A stretch of DNA of 64,000 bases from Pithys albifrons albifrons (GCF_047495875.1 NC_092459.1:6390965-6454964); one strand, 5' to 3'; shown: positions 1 to 12,000, numbered from the stretch's first letter. The notes: a model not told the origin generated them from the letters alone. A program made the numbers and translations.

Positions 1-2654
1 AACAAAGATTTTAAACTAGATCCCCTTACGCAAAAACCTTTTCTTATGAAAGTAAGCATTTATTCTCTATCTTTCTGGACAGCTGATTGTATGCCTGAGC
101 AATTAACACAATGCCCTGCTCTTATAATTCTGTAAGAATGATCCACAGGAACAATTGTGTATCTTCTCATAAGAGCTGACACATTTCCAGGAACTACCCA
201 CTTGACACAGTGGCAAAGAAAGCTCTAAACAGATCAAAATCAAGCGTGTAAGGTCTCATTCTACAGCTGCCCAAAAGCATGAGTGGATATATTGGTAAAA
301 TAGCACAACTGAGCCCAGTTACTATCTCCAGCTTTACTGGGATGGAGAAGCTGAACAGAGAAATCTAGTCAGGAGGTACAAAACTCATCCTGGTGTAAAT
401 CTAGGCTGCACTGAAAGAAATTTATGCACTTCTATGTTTGCAGAATATATGACATACAAGTCACATAGTGAAGAACCAAGTATTCTTCACATGCTAATAT
501 TCAAAAATGTTCCTGTTGTGCCAAAGATGTTCTGTCAATGAGTATATTCCCTTTTGCATGATGTCTGTCATACAGTCTAATTCTCACTATCAGAAACACT
601 ATTTTTTGTAGATAGATTCTTATTTCTGCTTTTTATTTCATCATTTCTTGCATTCTAATCTATTCTTTTGTCTTTCTTTCCTCCATTTGCATATATAATC
701 CTTCTCATATTTTTTGTTCTAAATCAATTCCTATAATCCATTACTGTGTAATAGCACTTGTCATCAATAGAAATGAAATCCCCAACACATTGAAGGAAAG
801 AGAATTTACAGGTACTGGCTTCTAGTAGCAAGCTGTAATAGAAGCAGTGGGGAATCCTATTTGCATAAAAAGATCCATATTTGATGCAAACTGATGCAAC
901 TTTCATGATGGGTATAAATTTTTCCTCTACGTTTGCACCATGGGCACAAAGCAGATAATACTCTATGACTATTATTTTTCATAAGCTCTTGTCTGAGATG
1001 TATAATAAAAGTAGAAGTGTCTTCATAATTAGCAAGACTGGTTCCAAGTCTCCTACTATCACACTGTAATATTAGAAATTAAGTATAATGATACAAACCT
1101 TGATCACAGAAAATTCCAACATTTGGAGAGGAGAGAGAGTGAAATGTTTCATTGTGAAAGAAAAAGAATAGTTCCAATGAAGTTTAAATAAAATACTTAC
1201 AATAAACAAAAACTTATTTAAAGTAAATACTGTTGGACCTGACAATCCAAGTCCTCATGTCATCCATGGGTCCAGGTACTTTTGTAGCTTCTGTATGATT
1301 TACAAGAGGGGTAATCTGAATGTCCAGGGCGTAACTGAGCAACAGATAGATGAACATATAGATAGTGTATGACAGGGTCTGAAATCACCAAATTTATCAG
1401 TACACACTTCAGTACTCCTCAACCAGACTAAAAATGGTGATATAAAAAATTCGAATTTCTCAGCTCCATGTCAGTAAAGCACAGAGATTTTATGGCAGTA
1501 TTCATGGTGTGATTCCCGTATGGTTGCATATAGTAAAGGAAGTCAGGTTTCCCCACTGAATGCATCAGCAGAAAAACAAGCAGTTTCATTAAGCTCTGGC
1601 TCAATCTCACTGGGTGTTTTTCAAAAGCAATATATTCCTAATAAGCATTTTGGTCTTGCTGAATCAGCTCCTTCTCGGAAGAAAAAACTCCTAAACAACT
1701 TTAATCTGTACCCAATAGATATTTCACCTTGAGGATTTGTCAAGTTAATAGAGCCTACCCACTTAGAGAAAGAGGAAGGATGCCCTTCTAATTGGTGCCT
1801 AACAGCTTACACTTAAGGGTCATTAAGATGCAATACTGGAGATAACAGTCTTAATGGCTCCAGTCCACTCTCATGGGGAGCACTCAAGGTAGCCTGAACA
1901 AAAGGGAGCAAGACTGAAAGACCCAAAGACACAGCAGGATCTGGGCTGGCTAAGAGGATGCAGATTGATTTAGTGCTGCCCCAGTAACTTAAGAGGAAAA
2001 TTTATCTCATTTGACTTGTAGTGAAACATAAGATTAGGTGCGAATAAACAAAAGATTGATGGAGAGATAGAATATAAAATGCATGCATCATTGTTTTAAA
2101 AAATATATTTTCTGATGTATGTTACAAAATGCTAAACAGAATTGTTTTGTTTGTAGGAGAAGTTGCCCAAACCTACCAGCTGAAATTTCTCAATGGAATA
2201 AAGCACAGCTGCTTGAAACCCATTCAGGCCAACCCACAATGTGAAAAGCATTTAAAAAGGAGAACACAACCCCATCCAAGAACTGCAGTTTCCAAGCTGT
2301 GACAGGAAAAGTCAAAGATGGTTCCCCGTGAGCTCCCAGGTCCCACTTGCACACCAAATGATGAAGTTCAGCTCTGGAGCTGTCTTGTGGCAGTAATATG
2401 AAATACAACTGCTTCAGTTACTAAGACACCTCAGCTGCTCCAGCATCATGCCCCACTGGATAGCACAGTCATGCTCACCACACGAGTGGTGCAGAAGTTC
2501 AGCTGACTCTGTCCTGAGGTGGGTTGCTTCTCATAACTCTTCTCCATAAATACCCAAGACAGCTGTAAAAAGGGGTGAGGCTGAAAGGTCAGACAATTAG
2601 CTTTCCTATTTGTGAAGAAATAGCTTTTCTAAGTTAATTAATGGAAAAATACAG
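1..2654. other. AT-rich unique sequence, nothing recognised
   Basis: No exon, RNA gene or known repeat was recognised here on either strand. Open frames are short (at most about 72 codons) and have no similarity I know. An octamer-like ATTTGCAT occurs near 860 but stands alone, so I do not call it a regulatory site. Confidence 0.5.
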
Positions 2655-2730
2655 GATGAGATCGTCAGTTGCTATAAATCAGTATAGCTCTGCTGATTTC
2701 AGGAGGGCTGTGCTGTTTTATATAGCAGAG
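2655..2730. repeat. Relic of an ancient palindromic amniote repeat
   Basis: The stretch has the layout of a very common old interspersed repeat of reptiles and birds whose consensus is a near-perfect hairpin: a GATC-CAG-type arm, 'ATAAATCAGTATAGCTC', a short centre, then the inverted arm. Here the second arm ('GGGCTGTGCTG...') is heavily decayed. The assignment rests on my memory of the consensus rather than a search. It may be a non-autonomous element of DNA-transposon type, but I cannot name the family. Confidence 0.35.
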
Positions 2731-3889
2731 ATTATATTGTTTCTAATATTACATAATAATAAAAGTCTTACACTTATATAATCTTGTTACATTTGATGAA
2801 ATAGATGCTGGAATGCCATATGCATGTTTTTGTAAGTAAATTTAATTCAACTTTCATACATCTCCCTGTTACCTTAAAAGTTATTCATCTTCTGTGGGAT
2901 GCCTGCCTATTTCAGTTCACCTGATAGATGGTCCTCACTGAACAGATTTCAAATATTGCTGAGCTCAGAAAGGTTCAGCTTACCTGATTGCCTGGCTGAT
3001 ATTTTCATGCAGTAGACCCCATAATGAGTCTAAAACCTTGTGCTTGCTAAAGCCTACCCACTACATCGACATCCTGCAAAGGACTTTGGTCTTCAAAAAC
3101 TGTGGGATTAACTTCCCCTTCCTTCCTTCTGGTGTATGACCTGCTCCTGTAAATACTTGTGGTTTTTTAATTTTCCACATGTGGCCCCACATTCTGTTTT
3201 TCTTTACTTTTTATACTTTCCTAAATATATATATATATATATATACACACTATCTCTTTTATGAAGTATATAAAGGGAGATTATTTCTTCATAGCCTTAA
3301 ACAGGCATCATCACCAACTTGAGTCTAGTTTCATTAAAGAGGTAAGCACTGAAAGTAACTCTGTGTCCTGGTATTCACCAGAAAGTTTCCATAAACTGCT
3401 ATATTTTCTAGTGATAAGTATTTTCAGAATCACACCAATGTTCAGATGCAACGAAATAATGATGTAGTTTGGGGTAGTCAGTCTACCTGTCCCTAAAAGC
3501 CACACCTTTACCATGCCTTCATATGCCAGAACACCATGAAACATATTTCCTATACCTCAGGTTTCCAAGCAGAGAAGGAGACAGTGGAACTCTTCTCAAG
3601 GGAAGAGATTACAGCAAACTATGGATCTTTTCCTGTCACAGTGCATGTAGGTGGGTCCAAAAGCATATTTGCAAAGCAGACCTCAGAAATCTATGCTGTG
3701 TAGTCTCTTCTCCAAACCAGTGATCTGGATTGCCCAAGATTGCATCTTGAGCATTGTTTGCCTGTTTTTCATATAGTGATAGCCTGACATGGGGGTTAAG
3801 CTCACCATGCAAATGATATCCTGAGGCTGGAGAAAACAGACTGGCCCTGCTATTTTCTTTTATCTTGTGTTTTCTTCACAGGGATAAGG
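2731..3889. other. Unique sequence with one AT microsatellite
   Basis: Nothing gene-like was found. A short (AT)n run that ends in ACACAC lies at 3224-3250. The open frames at 3261-3467 (+) and 3311-3544 (-) overlap each other and show no family motif. Confidence 0.5.
3224..3250. repeat. (AT)n microsatellite
   Basis: About ten AT units followed by ACACAC, seen directly. It is a simple repeat with no sign of function. Confidence 0.9.
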
Positions 3890-4400
3890 AAGTTCATCAC
3901 CATGAAGTTCATAATTATGAAGTTCAATAAGGCCTGTAAGGTCCTGCACCTGGATCAGGAACAGTATCAATACAGACTGGGTGTTAAACAATTGAGTCAA
4001 GTTCTGAGGAGAAGGACTTGGGGGATAAGAATATTCTTCTTGTTGGAAGAATAAGTAAATATGAGCTAGGAATATGCACTCACAATCCAGAAAGGAAATC
4101 ATATCCTAGGCTGCATAAAATACCAAACCAAACATAAGTGTTTAGCTGTAAGTCAAGTATGTTGATTTATCAGATGATTCTCTCCCTCTATTCTGCTCTT
4201 GTGAGGCACTACCTGCAGTACTGATTCCACCTCAGGAACTCTTAGTACAAGAAAGAAATGGATCTTTTAAAGCAGGTCCAGAGGATGGCCACAAGGTGAT
4301 CAGAAGGATGGAACATGTCTCCAATGAGAACAGGTAGAGGGAGTTTGAGTTGTTCACTCAGCAGCAGAGAAGGCTCAGAGACACCTTATTGTTCTATGAT
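3890..4400 (+). mobile_element. Old, degraded CR1 LINE fragment
   Basis: CR1 reverse-transcriptase and 3' domain landmarks appear in sense order. They are 'AAGGTCCTGCACCTGGATCAG', a 'GACTTGGGGG' motif, 'CACAATCCAGAAAG..', 'CCTAGGCTGCAT', then after a poorly matching gap (about 4131-4180) 'GTCCAGAGGATGGCCAC' and 'AGAAGGCTCAGAG'. Both ends are lost and many substitutions are present, so it is clearly older than the copies at 26.7 and 52 kb. It has no coding capacity. Confidence 0.75.
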
Positions 4401-6967
4401 ATCTATTTGCAAAACAGGATATTGAGTTATAGCTAAACTACTGCAATGACTAAAAAGAAGATAATAAAACCCATTTCAGAATGAATCCTGACATTTTGCT
4501 AATACTAGCACTCGGGCACTGAGGGGCTTCAGTTCACAGCTGGATGCACTATAAAGTTTTCATCCCTTAGGAATGTACAAATTAAAAGTGATATATAACA
4601 TTTACCATTGGTTACTATAGACTTAACCAGAGATGTTAAAACATTAACCATACTCCCAACAGACTCATTTAATACTTCAGCCAGCATTCTGCAACTCTGA
4701 TAAGAAGAGCATTTCCTAATAGCCATGCATAATACTTAGTTTTAATTATATATCCTTTTAAATTATGTGGCTTTTTGGAGATTAATCATGTGTAGAGTAA
4801 TAGTGTGATTATGCCTTCATTCCAAAATCAGGACTTGGTTAAAAAAAAAAAAAATCCAAGTCATCTAAACAGAATTTTATACTAAGGTTATTCTTGACAC
4901 CAGAACAAAGAAATCTAACTAAAGATGTAAAAGTAAATTGAAGCATAAACTTAAAGAAAGCTATTTTGCTTTCACCTTCATAACAGTAAAAGAAAGTCAT
5001 TTCTCAGAGTAACTTAAATGCCAAAGTCCTTTGTAGTATTCAGTTTCATGTTTCAAGTCTTGGGCTTCACTTTTCACAGCATGCTTACAATTTCCATCAC
5101 ATAAATCATAGAAATTGAAAGTGGATAACATATACAAGCAGTTCCTTATGACATTTCCATCTCACAGTCTTCATTATGCTTCTTCATTTTAAATAAAAGT
5201 TAACTATGCTGAGAGCTGTACAATGATGTTGACACATTATGCATATAAAACTAGGACTAATCTTTCAAGCACATACATCTATTTTGGACCTCACTAACTA
5301 TCTGCAAAGAGACAGGATGATGACATTAATACAAAACTGGTTCTTTTTTTGTTGTTGTTATGTGCCAGGGAAAGTAGCTGAGTGGATCATGATGTTAGAG
5401 GGATGGCCTTCCATTTTGTACATGATGCAAAATGTTATTATTTTCTTATATTTCATTTGTTTTTTTCTGTTTAAAGCTAAAAGAGTAAAAAAGAAAATGT
5501 TTTATTTAAAAATATTCAAATAGTTTAGCCCAAAAATGAGAGAGGTTTTAAGGAAAAGCATCCGATATTTGAGTAAAAAATCATTATTCTCACTGTCACT
5601 ATTAGGAGGCTCAAACATTTTACAATCCTTCAGGATGATATTCTAAAAACAAAAACCCCTCCAACACTATTTGTGTTTTTCTCAGAACACAAATCCAGAC
5701 ATTATGCCCTGGGAAATGTTGACAGTATTTGTATACTCTTTCTTTAAAAGAGCTCACTTCTATCTCTCTTTTCCTGTCTCCTTATCTTCCAATTTATATT
5801 TTGTTTAGCTCACTTCCTCTTTCTCTTGTTTTGACTAGAAACCTTAATAGGGACATTTCATAAAAGTAGAAGTATTCCTTTGAAAAGATTCTGACATGAA
5901 GCATCATCCTTTTACAAGTAGAATGGTACCAACAATTATTTGACTGATTTTACTTTGAAGTCCCTCACTATTGCCAAAATGGTTTTGATCCTGAAAGTTC
6001 TTAATCTCTACAGATTTCCCAGAAGAACTGGAAAACAGATTTCTTAGAGTCCAGAAGAGTACTTTGTCTTATTCACAGAACAGACATCTTTTCCCACATA
6101 ATTGTGTACACTTTCTTAAAGAAAAAGGAGGGTTTTCCAGGGGGGCAGGCAGCTTTCATGCAAGATTCATCTAATAAGGTTGGAGACTTTTTTTCCTTTT
6201 GAAAGTGCTGGTTTATCTCCTCTGATTATCAGAGGATGTAAAAGGCTAATTCAGATGGAGTCAGATTTTCTGTTGGTATCTCCTGTCCCAGAAGTCAAAG
6301 TCTCTTGATAAATGACCAGGGAAATTTGTGTGGTTATTGCTACAGGATGCAGAGTTCCAACCTGTTACTTAAGATAGAATAACTAAAGACTACAAGATAG
6401 ATAATAAAATTATACACACGTAAATATCTACTTTATAGGCACATTCATATTTACATATGTATTAATCACATTCACATGCAGTCTGACTTCATATGTGAAA
6501 TGACTTTGGTATCATGTTAATTATGCCCCTCTAAGAATTAGAAGTGATTTTTAATGGTGCAAATAAGCATTCAAGGATAATAATGCAAGTATGTCAAATG
6601 AAATGTCAAATGACTTCCAAAAAGCTCTTAAACTACTAAATATGTATGAGATAAATGAGTCTGGTTGTCAAGTACTCCACATAGAGATACAAAAGATTTA
6701 CGTTTTTTTTTCAGCTGGATTCTCTTGCCACCTAAAGTCAAACCAAATTTACTGGTTTAATTGTGGCTCTACAGCACAGTTGCCAAGAAAAGGACCTATT
6801 CCTCAAACAGAGATTGGGGTGTCACAGACGTGGACATCACCTGCTGTAGCCATTGCAGGTTTAACGCTTGCTCAGCTGCACCACTCCTGTGGTCTGTGGG
6901 CAGCAGCTGAAGGAGGGACACTAGTAAAAGACTCAGATTACCTGTTACAGGTGCCTTGCACAGGTGT
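4401..6967. other. Unique AT-rich sequence, nothing recognised
   Basis: No repeat, exon or RNA gene was recognised. The frame at 5239-5523 ends in a lysine/phenylalanine-rich stretch typical of AT-rich noncoding DNA. A direct duplication of an 11-12 base unit (ATGTCAAATGA) lies near 6592-6615. Confidence 0.5.
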
Positions 6968-6985
6968 TACTTCACTTAGGGAGGT

Positions 6986-7057
6986 GGTCCCGTAGTGTAA
7001 TGGTGAGCACTCCGGACTCTGATCACAAGGTCGTGAGTTCGAGTCTCAGTGGAGACC
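6986..7057 (+). pseudogene. tRNA-Gln(CTG)-like SINE head
   Basis: It has tRNA length (72 nt) and order: acceptor arm GGTCCCG paired partly with GGAGACC, a D-arm region, an anticodon loop reading CTCTGAT with CTG at the anticodon position, and a T arm with GTTCGAGTC. The 3' half of the anticodon stem no longer pairs with CCGGA and there are acceptor mismatches, so it is a SINE head and not a working tRNA. It most resembles eukaryotic tRNA-Gln, whose 5' half also reads GTGTAATGGT-AGCACTC-GGACTCTGA. Confidence 0.85.
6993..7045 (+). promoter_or_regulatory. Internal pol III type 2 promoter (A and B boxes)
   Basis: The A box TAGTGTAATGG at 6993-7003 fits TRGYNNANNGG exactly. The B box GTTCGAGTC at 7037-7045 fits GWTCRANNC exactly. 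The spacing is as in tRNA genes. It is predicted to recruit TFIIIC. Whether it is active in this copy is unknown. Confidence 0.8.
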
Positions 7058-7064
7058 CGTACCA

Positions 7065-7148
7065 GGCAGTTCAATGCCTCCCTGCCATCCGATCCCATCA
7101 GATCTCGGATGCCAAGCAGGGTCAGCCCCGGTTAGTACCGGGTGCTGT
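7065..7148 (+). pseudogene. 5S rRNA-like segment with 26-base internal deletion
   Basis: It matches vertebrate 5S rRNA through CCGATC-C-TCAGATCTCGGA, AAGCAGGGTC, GGTTAGTAC and then CGGGTGCTGT. At 7136-7138 a single TAC replaces the stretch that in the copy at 43.9 kb runs from one TAC to the next. That removes the part of 5S rRNA that carries box C and most of the intermediate element of the TFIIIA-dependent promoter. The 5' 15-20 bases are strongly diverged. Confidence 0.85.
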
Positions 7149-7151
7149 GAT

Positions 7152-7209
7152 AGTCCCAAGGACTTCACTGTCCAAGCTTGCTCGGCCGTGGCAGATGGAC
7201 CTTGGGACT
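7152..7209 (+). other. Stem-loop in SINE body, copy 1
   Basis: Perfect 10-bp inverted repeat AGTCCCAAGG (7152-7161) and CCTTGGGACT (7200-7209). It encloses a smaller hairpin, CCAAG-CTTG-CTCGG (7172-7185, one mismatch). The copy at 45.7 kb keeps the same pairing with different bases at two positions. Confidence 0.75.
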
Positions 7210-7340
7210 TAAACAATGGGGCCAGTTCTGCGCCTCACCTAAAAAATCCACTGCACAGGCTCGAAGGGCACATCCCCACCTGGGGAGAGCCCCAAATCTT
7301 CGTTTGCGAAATTCGGCCATACATACATACTTCACTTAGG

Positions 7341-7540
7341 CAGTAGATAAAGATTCTTGCTAGATTAGGAAACCTGGGAACTACATGTAGTCATGGAAGA
7401 GTGCTAGCCATTACTTGGGTCTCAGCAGAAAATTGTTCATGTAGAATTTTTTCAAATAGGAACTTGAATGAACTCCAGTTGGTTTCAATTCAAACCTCTA
7501 AGAAATTTGGAATAATGATATTTAAAACTTTTGCTTGTAG
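7341..7540. other. Short spacer, nothing recognised
   Basis: About 200 bases of ordinary AT-rich sequence between the SINE and the long LTR. Confidence 0.5.
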
Positions 7541-8937
7541 GATATTTGTGGGGTGATGGCCCCTGATAAGGCCTGATGGGTTGAGGGAGACATCTCAGCC
7601 CCCTGGAGGGATGCTTTTGGCCAAGGACAAAGGCTTTCAAACTGATAAGATTAACATAGGGTGGAGTGTTAAGCAATAGCATGGCCTCCCTTTGTGATAT
7701 CTTCTAGGAGCCACTCTAGGAGCCACCTCCCCTCAGGCATCTGCATCACCATCACCCCCCCCCAGCAGATTGACTTTTAGCCACACAAACCACATGAAAG
7801 GAAAAAAAGGGTATAAAAAGTGTTTGGAGTTTAAACTCCAGCAGAGAGGAGAGGAAAAAATGCCAGGGTCTCTGTGAGGGTAACTGCTGCAGCTTGTCCT
7901 GCCTTCTCCTCCTCCTGGAACAATGTAGGGGTGAGAAGACCATGTGCTTACTATTTTTTCTAACTTTACTTTCTTAACTTTACTTTCTTCCTTTAAACAT
8001 TCTATCTTACATCTTATGCTAACAGCTACTTTAATTCTTTCTTTATAAGCATTTCTTTTACTAAATGTGTTTTGCTACCTTAATGCTAATAACAGTAACT
8101 TGCTTCACACTTTACTACTTTATTTTGGTTCTTGCTTTTTGTTGTTCTTACTTTATAAGACCAGCTCTGTTTTCCAACTACAGTAACTTGCTTTACTTTC
8201 AATGCGCAGTTTCTTTTTCAACATGTGTGTTGATAAAAAGAAGCTCTGTTCTTTTTTTTGTTTTGTGTTATAGAGAGAGTAGTGTGCAAGATATTTCATT
8301 GTCCTGTGTTATTGATAGAGTGTCTGGATAAGTGTTTTAGGTGGCTGTGTTTTTAGTTAGTAGTTCTTTGTTGCTAGTTTCTGTCTGTTGTGAAAATGGG
8401 ATACATTGCTGTATTGTAACTTGAGTTTAGTGTGTTTGTCTTTGTAGAATGTGTTTTGTGCTGGTTTCTTTTGGGGTCTTTTATTGTCAATTAAATACAA
8501 TCTTGCAGCTGAATGTTATCTTTGGCAAAGCAGAACCCACAATAACTGTCACATATTTGTATTAATAAATGTTATTTCGGGAGCTGTTGTGGTAAAAGTT
8601 CTTTTCTAGCTATTAAGTGTGGTCCTCACATCAGGGGTTAGAATACCTTCCAGCCTGTGTTCTGTCCTAGTTTGGCAGGCAGTGCTGGATTCATAAGGCT
8701 CTAATTTTTCTGGAGGCGCTTATTGCTATAATTTCTCCCTGGCTGAAGTGTGGCTTCATATCAGAGGTCAGAACCCCTTCCAACCTGTGGGCTGTCCGGT
8801 AGCTGGCAGACAGTGTTGGGGTACATAAGGATCTGATTGTCTGGGAGCACTTACAGCTAATAACTTTTAATTAATACAGTTAAGACTAGAAATCTTTGTA
8901 TTTCTGTCTCCCTCTTCCCTTTCACGTGACAGATATT
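7541..8937 (+). mobile_element. Long solo LTR (1,385 bp) with 6-bp target duplication, ERVK-like
   Basis: The LTR proper is 7547-8931. It starts TGTGGGG and ends GTGACA and is flanked by the exact 6-bp repeat GATATT (7541-7546 and 8932-8937). Sense is plus: a TATA box (TATAAAAA, 7812-7819) and a poly-A signal AATAAA (8564-8569) lie in the right order. A T-rich stretch spans about 7950-8300, and a tandem duplication of about 131 bp lies near the 3' end. No internal retroviral sequence follows, so this is a solo LTR left by recombination. The 6-bp duplication favours a beta-retrovirus-like (ERVK) origin in birds. I do not recognise the named family. Confidence 0.85.
8615..8870 (+). repeat. Tandem duplication (about 131-bp unit) within LTR 3' region
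   Basis: Two diverged copies start with AAGTGTGG at 8615 and 8746. Both continue with a CACATCAG/CATATCAG-GGTTAGAA-type segment, CCTTCCA-CCTGTG, CTGTCC, GGCAG-CAGTG-TGG, CATAAGG and a GAG-CGCTTA/CACTTA end. The copies differ at many positions, so the duplication predates this insertion or is a family feature. Confidence 0.8.
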
Positions 8938-9324
8938 GAAATTCGAATTTATAAAATGTTCTTTGATCTTTGGTTAATTTTAAGATTCAAGGTGTTATAT
9001 AGCTTATTATTTTAATGAAAAAATATCACTTAGGTAAGAGAAGTGTTACTCTTAAAAAAGGGGAAAATACATAGGAAAAAACCTGCTTCATTATAAGAAC
9101 AGAGATTGGGGTATAAGACTGTAAGAAACCTTCAGCAGGAAAAAGCATTTCTGCTGTAAGGTAAATCAGAACACAGATAATGTCCTTGAAGATATTTCTG
9201 GATTTAGCAAATCTGAGAAATTTTATAATATTAATCTTTGCCTAATTAATCTGAATGCTTAATGTATTTACCTTCAATATAGCACAAAAACTTTACTGAT
9301 ATTTGCCCTATCACTTTTTTCCTT
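8938..9324. other. Spacer, nothing recognised
   Basis: AT-rich sequence between the long LTR and a CR1 copy. No feature recognised. Confidence 0.5.
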
Positions 9325-10040
9325 AATAGAATTATAGAACCTTAGAATGGTTTGACTTGGAAGGGAAGTTTATGCCTTCAACTCCCCCACCGTGGGCACA
9401 GACACCTCTCACTAGACCAGGTTACTCAAAGCTCCATCCAGCCTTGTCTTGAACACCACATTTATAGAAAAGAATTACTTCCTAATACCTTCAGTTTAAA
9501 GCCATTGTTCCTTGTTTTATCACTACAAGCCATGGTAAAAAATCTGTCTCCATCTTTCCTGTAAGCATTCATATCTGGTCAGACTGCAATAAAGTGTCCT
9601 CTGAGCCTTCTCTTCTACAGACTGAACAATTTCAACTCTCTCAGTGTTTTGTCACAGGGGACACATTCCACTCCTTTGAACATTTTCATAGCCATCCTCT
9701 GGACTTACTTTAAAAGTTCTATGTCTTTCTTTGTACCTAGAGTCCCAGAGCTGGATCTAGGACCTCATGAGAGCAGAGTAGAGGAGAAGAACCACCGCCC
9801 TCGACCCCTTGGCCACATTTTATTTTATGCAGCCCAGAATATGATTTGCTTTCTGGACTGTGAACACAAATTTCTGGTTCATATTTCCTTTTTCATCCAC
9901 CAATACTCCCAAGTCCTTCTCTTCGGGGCTGCATTCAAATCATCCATCTTGCACTCTGTACTGATGCTGGTGTTTACCCCCAATCCATGTGCAGGACCTT
10001 ACACACTCTTAACAACTTTGGTGGCCCTTCACTGCATCTT
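9325..10040 (-). mobile_element. CR1 LINE, 3' fragment, minus strand
   Basis: Read on the minus strand it ends in the CR1 3' terminus (AATTCTATT-like at 9325-9340). It contains the usual 3' landmarks: a TTACTCAAAGC segment with TTGTCTTGAACAC (reverse of GTGTTCAAG..), CTCTGGACT, a GAGCTGGATCTAGGACC region and GTGCAGGACCTTAC near 9990. The 5' end is truncated. The open frame on the plus strand (9649-10077) is an antisense accident within the repeat. Confidence 0.85.
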
Positions 10041-11879
10041 TCCCAGTCTTGAAGCATCTTTGTTGTCGTGGAGATGACAAAATGAGGTACAGTGGCCTCC
10101 AAAGCAAACTTGTAGCTGGCAGATGCCAATAAATAATCATGTCCCTCTATATTCTGGTCAATACAATTTAGTGTAGGATCGTACACTATAGGTGTATTCT
10201 GCTTTTTATTTCTTATTAATGTAACCACAGACTTGTAGTTTATATAAAAAGCATGACGTTTATAATAAATATGACTCACATGACGAGTTTTCTTTTACAA
10301 TGAATACAAATACTATATATTTTTGTCTCTTGAGAATTTGACATGAAAGTACCCAAATTCTGCATAAAAACCTTCCTGTATAGCTTTGTGTCTGAGCTGA
10401 TGAGAAGGGAATGCTAATTAAACAGCAGCAAGAAACACTGTTCTCCATTTTCCAGAAAAATATGATTACTTTATCATTAATATGTAGAAAAATATCATAT
10501 TAATATTCCAAAAGATATCATAATAGTTCCCACATTCTTTGCCCTTTGTTTCATCTGCAACATAGCAAAAATTTTATCAAACATTTTCACCATGATATAA
10601 TCACAGAAAAGCCAGTTGTCAGTGATTATTGCCAGTTTAGCATGCCATGGCTCTAATTTTATATTTACAATGTGCTCTGTGAATTAAAGAATTGCCAAAT
10701 TAGACCAGCTGAAAGAATGGTTATTTTCCTCTCTCATTTTGTTGTTAAAGGGATTCTTTCAAAGTTGGAATGAAATAACCCTCAAAAATGTACAGTTGCA
10801 TGGATCAACAGAAGTTTGTGATAGTATCTTTGGAAATTTTCTGTGAACTGAGATGTTCCAATATAGAAAAAAATCAAATTATGCAGGTATCAATTGTTGG
10901 TGATGGATTGCAATGTCTGGTTAGACTTAAAGAGAGGAAAGAAGTTTGTATATACTCTTTTCCCATGATACGTGTGCCACTAGATGAAAAATTTTACCAC
11001 CCTCTTTCAACATTCCAGCAGCATTAAATGAATGTTTTTCCCTCAGTAGTACAACATCAGAACCAAGTCACTCCATGTATCACATTAGATGGAAATATTT
11101 TCTTGTCCCATTTGACTAGGGTGTGCCCTAGAAGAAATATAGAGGTGAAAGAAACTAAAGGTCTATTTCTGTGAACAAATACAGACAGATCTGCACCAAC
11201 CATTCAGTGAATGGATGCGCTGGGAAGTGGTCATCCTCCAAAATGTATAAACTCTGTTAGCTTGACTCTGTGTTCAAATCAGTAAACTTTGAGAGGCAGC
11301 AGCAGGAGCAGGGAAATGTGAACTGTGGTGCAGAGAGAGTAGCTCAGGCAGTAATGGTAATATGGATGAATCGATTATTGGCTGTACCTGATTTACCAAA
11401 ACTGGAAAACGAGGGAAAGGAGATTCAGCAAGACCCGCATTAAGCATGTTCCCTCCTAAAAAGTCATTTCAGTACTTAATTTTTCTCCTAACTGAGCAGG
11501 TTCTCCAGGTCTTCACAACACAGAAAAAGAATGGAGAAATGGAGTGATTTGCCCTACCAAGTGCAGAAAAGAAATGCCATTTCTTTAAAGTGTGAGGTGG
11601 TTTAGTATATATGCAAATTAATGCAAAATTTGAAAGAATGCAAAGACACAATTATCGGAGTGAAAGAAAAAGATTCATCTTAGCAGATCCTTTAACAGCA
11701 TCACCTTTGCTGATGATTATGTCCTGGATATTTACTGGCATGCTAAATCTTTGTGCTTGTAATTCTGAAGCTCTTTTCAATTGCAATATTTGTGCACAAA
11801 ATTTATCCTGTTTAAATTAGGACTACTCTTTTAAGCAAGTTCTTCTTGAGAGTTACAGAATGAAACCCATGGAGTTTCC
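10041..11879. other. Unique sequence, nothing recognised
   Basis: No repeat or exon recognised. All frames are under about 100 codons and without motifs. Confidence 0.5.
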
Positions 11880-12000
11880 AAAGCATCCAAAATATTGGAT
11901 TCTGTGCAGGGATAACTGGATGAAATTTTGCATTAAACAGGAGGTCAAGCTGGATGATCTAATGGTCCCTTCTGGCCATAAAAGTGATGAATCTAGGAGA
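11880..12000 (+). mobile_element. Old CR1-type LINE 3' end
   Basis: The segment GAGGTCAAGCTGGATGATCTAATGGTCCCTTCTGGCC followed by AAAA-TGATGAATCT is the recognisable 3' end of an old CR1-type LINE. Upstream homology fades after about 60 bases. Confidence 0.6.

Larger units (their letters stand above)
6968..7340 (+). mobile_element. Chimeric SINE copy 1: tRNA-Gln head, deleted 5S segment, body, CATA tail
   Basis: A complete retroposed copy bounded by a 13-bp duplication (TACTTCACTTAGG at 6968-6980 and 7328-7340; the first three bases may belong to the tail). In order it holds a 72-nt tRNA-like head (6986-7057), a 5S rRNA-like segment (about 7065-7148) missing 26 internal bases, a body shared with the copies at 40.4, 43.9 and 45.7 kb, and a 3' tail of CATA repeats with no poly-A. 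It has no coding capacity. The perfect target duplication suggests a fairly young insertion. Pol III transcription and mobilisation by an RTE-type LINE are inferences from the head and tail. Confidence 0.9.

Noticed and set aside
6986..7057. Functional tRNA-Gln gene
   Set aside because: The anticodon stem is unpaired on one side, the acceptor has mismatches, and the unit continues into 5S-like and SINE body sequence between target duplications.
9649..10077. 142-codon plus-strand frame
   Set aside because: It lies antisense within a minus-strand CR1 LINE.
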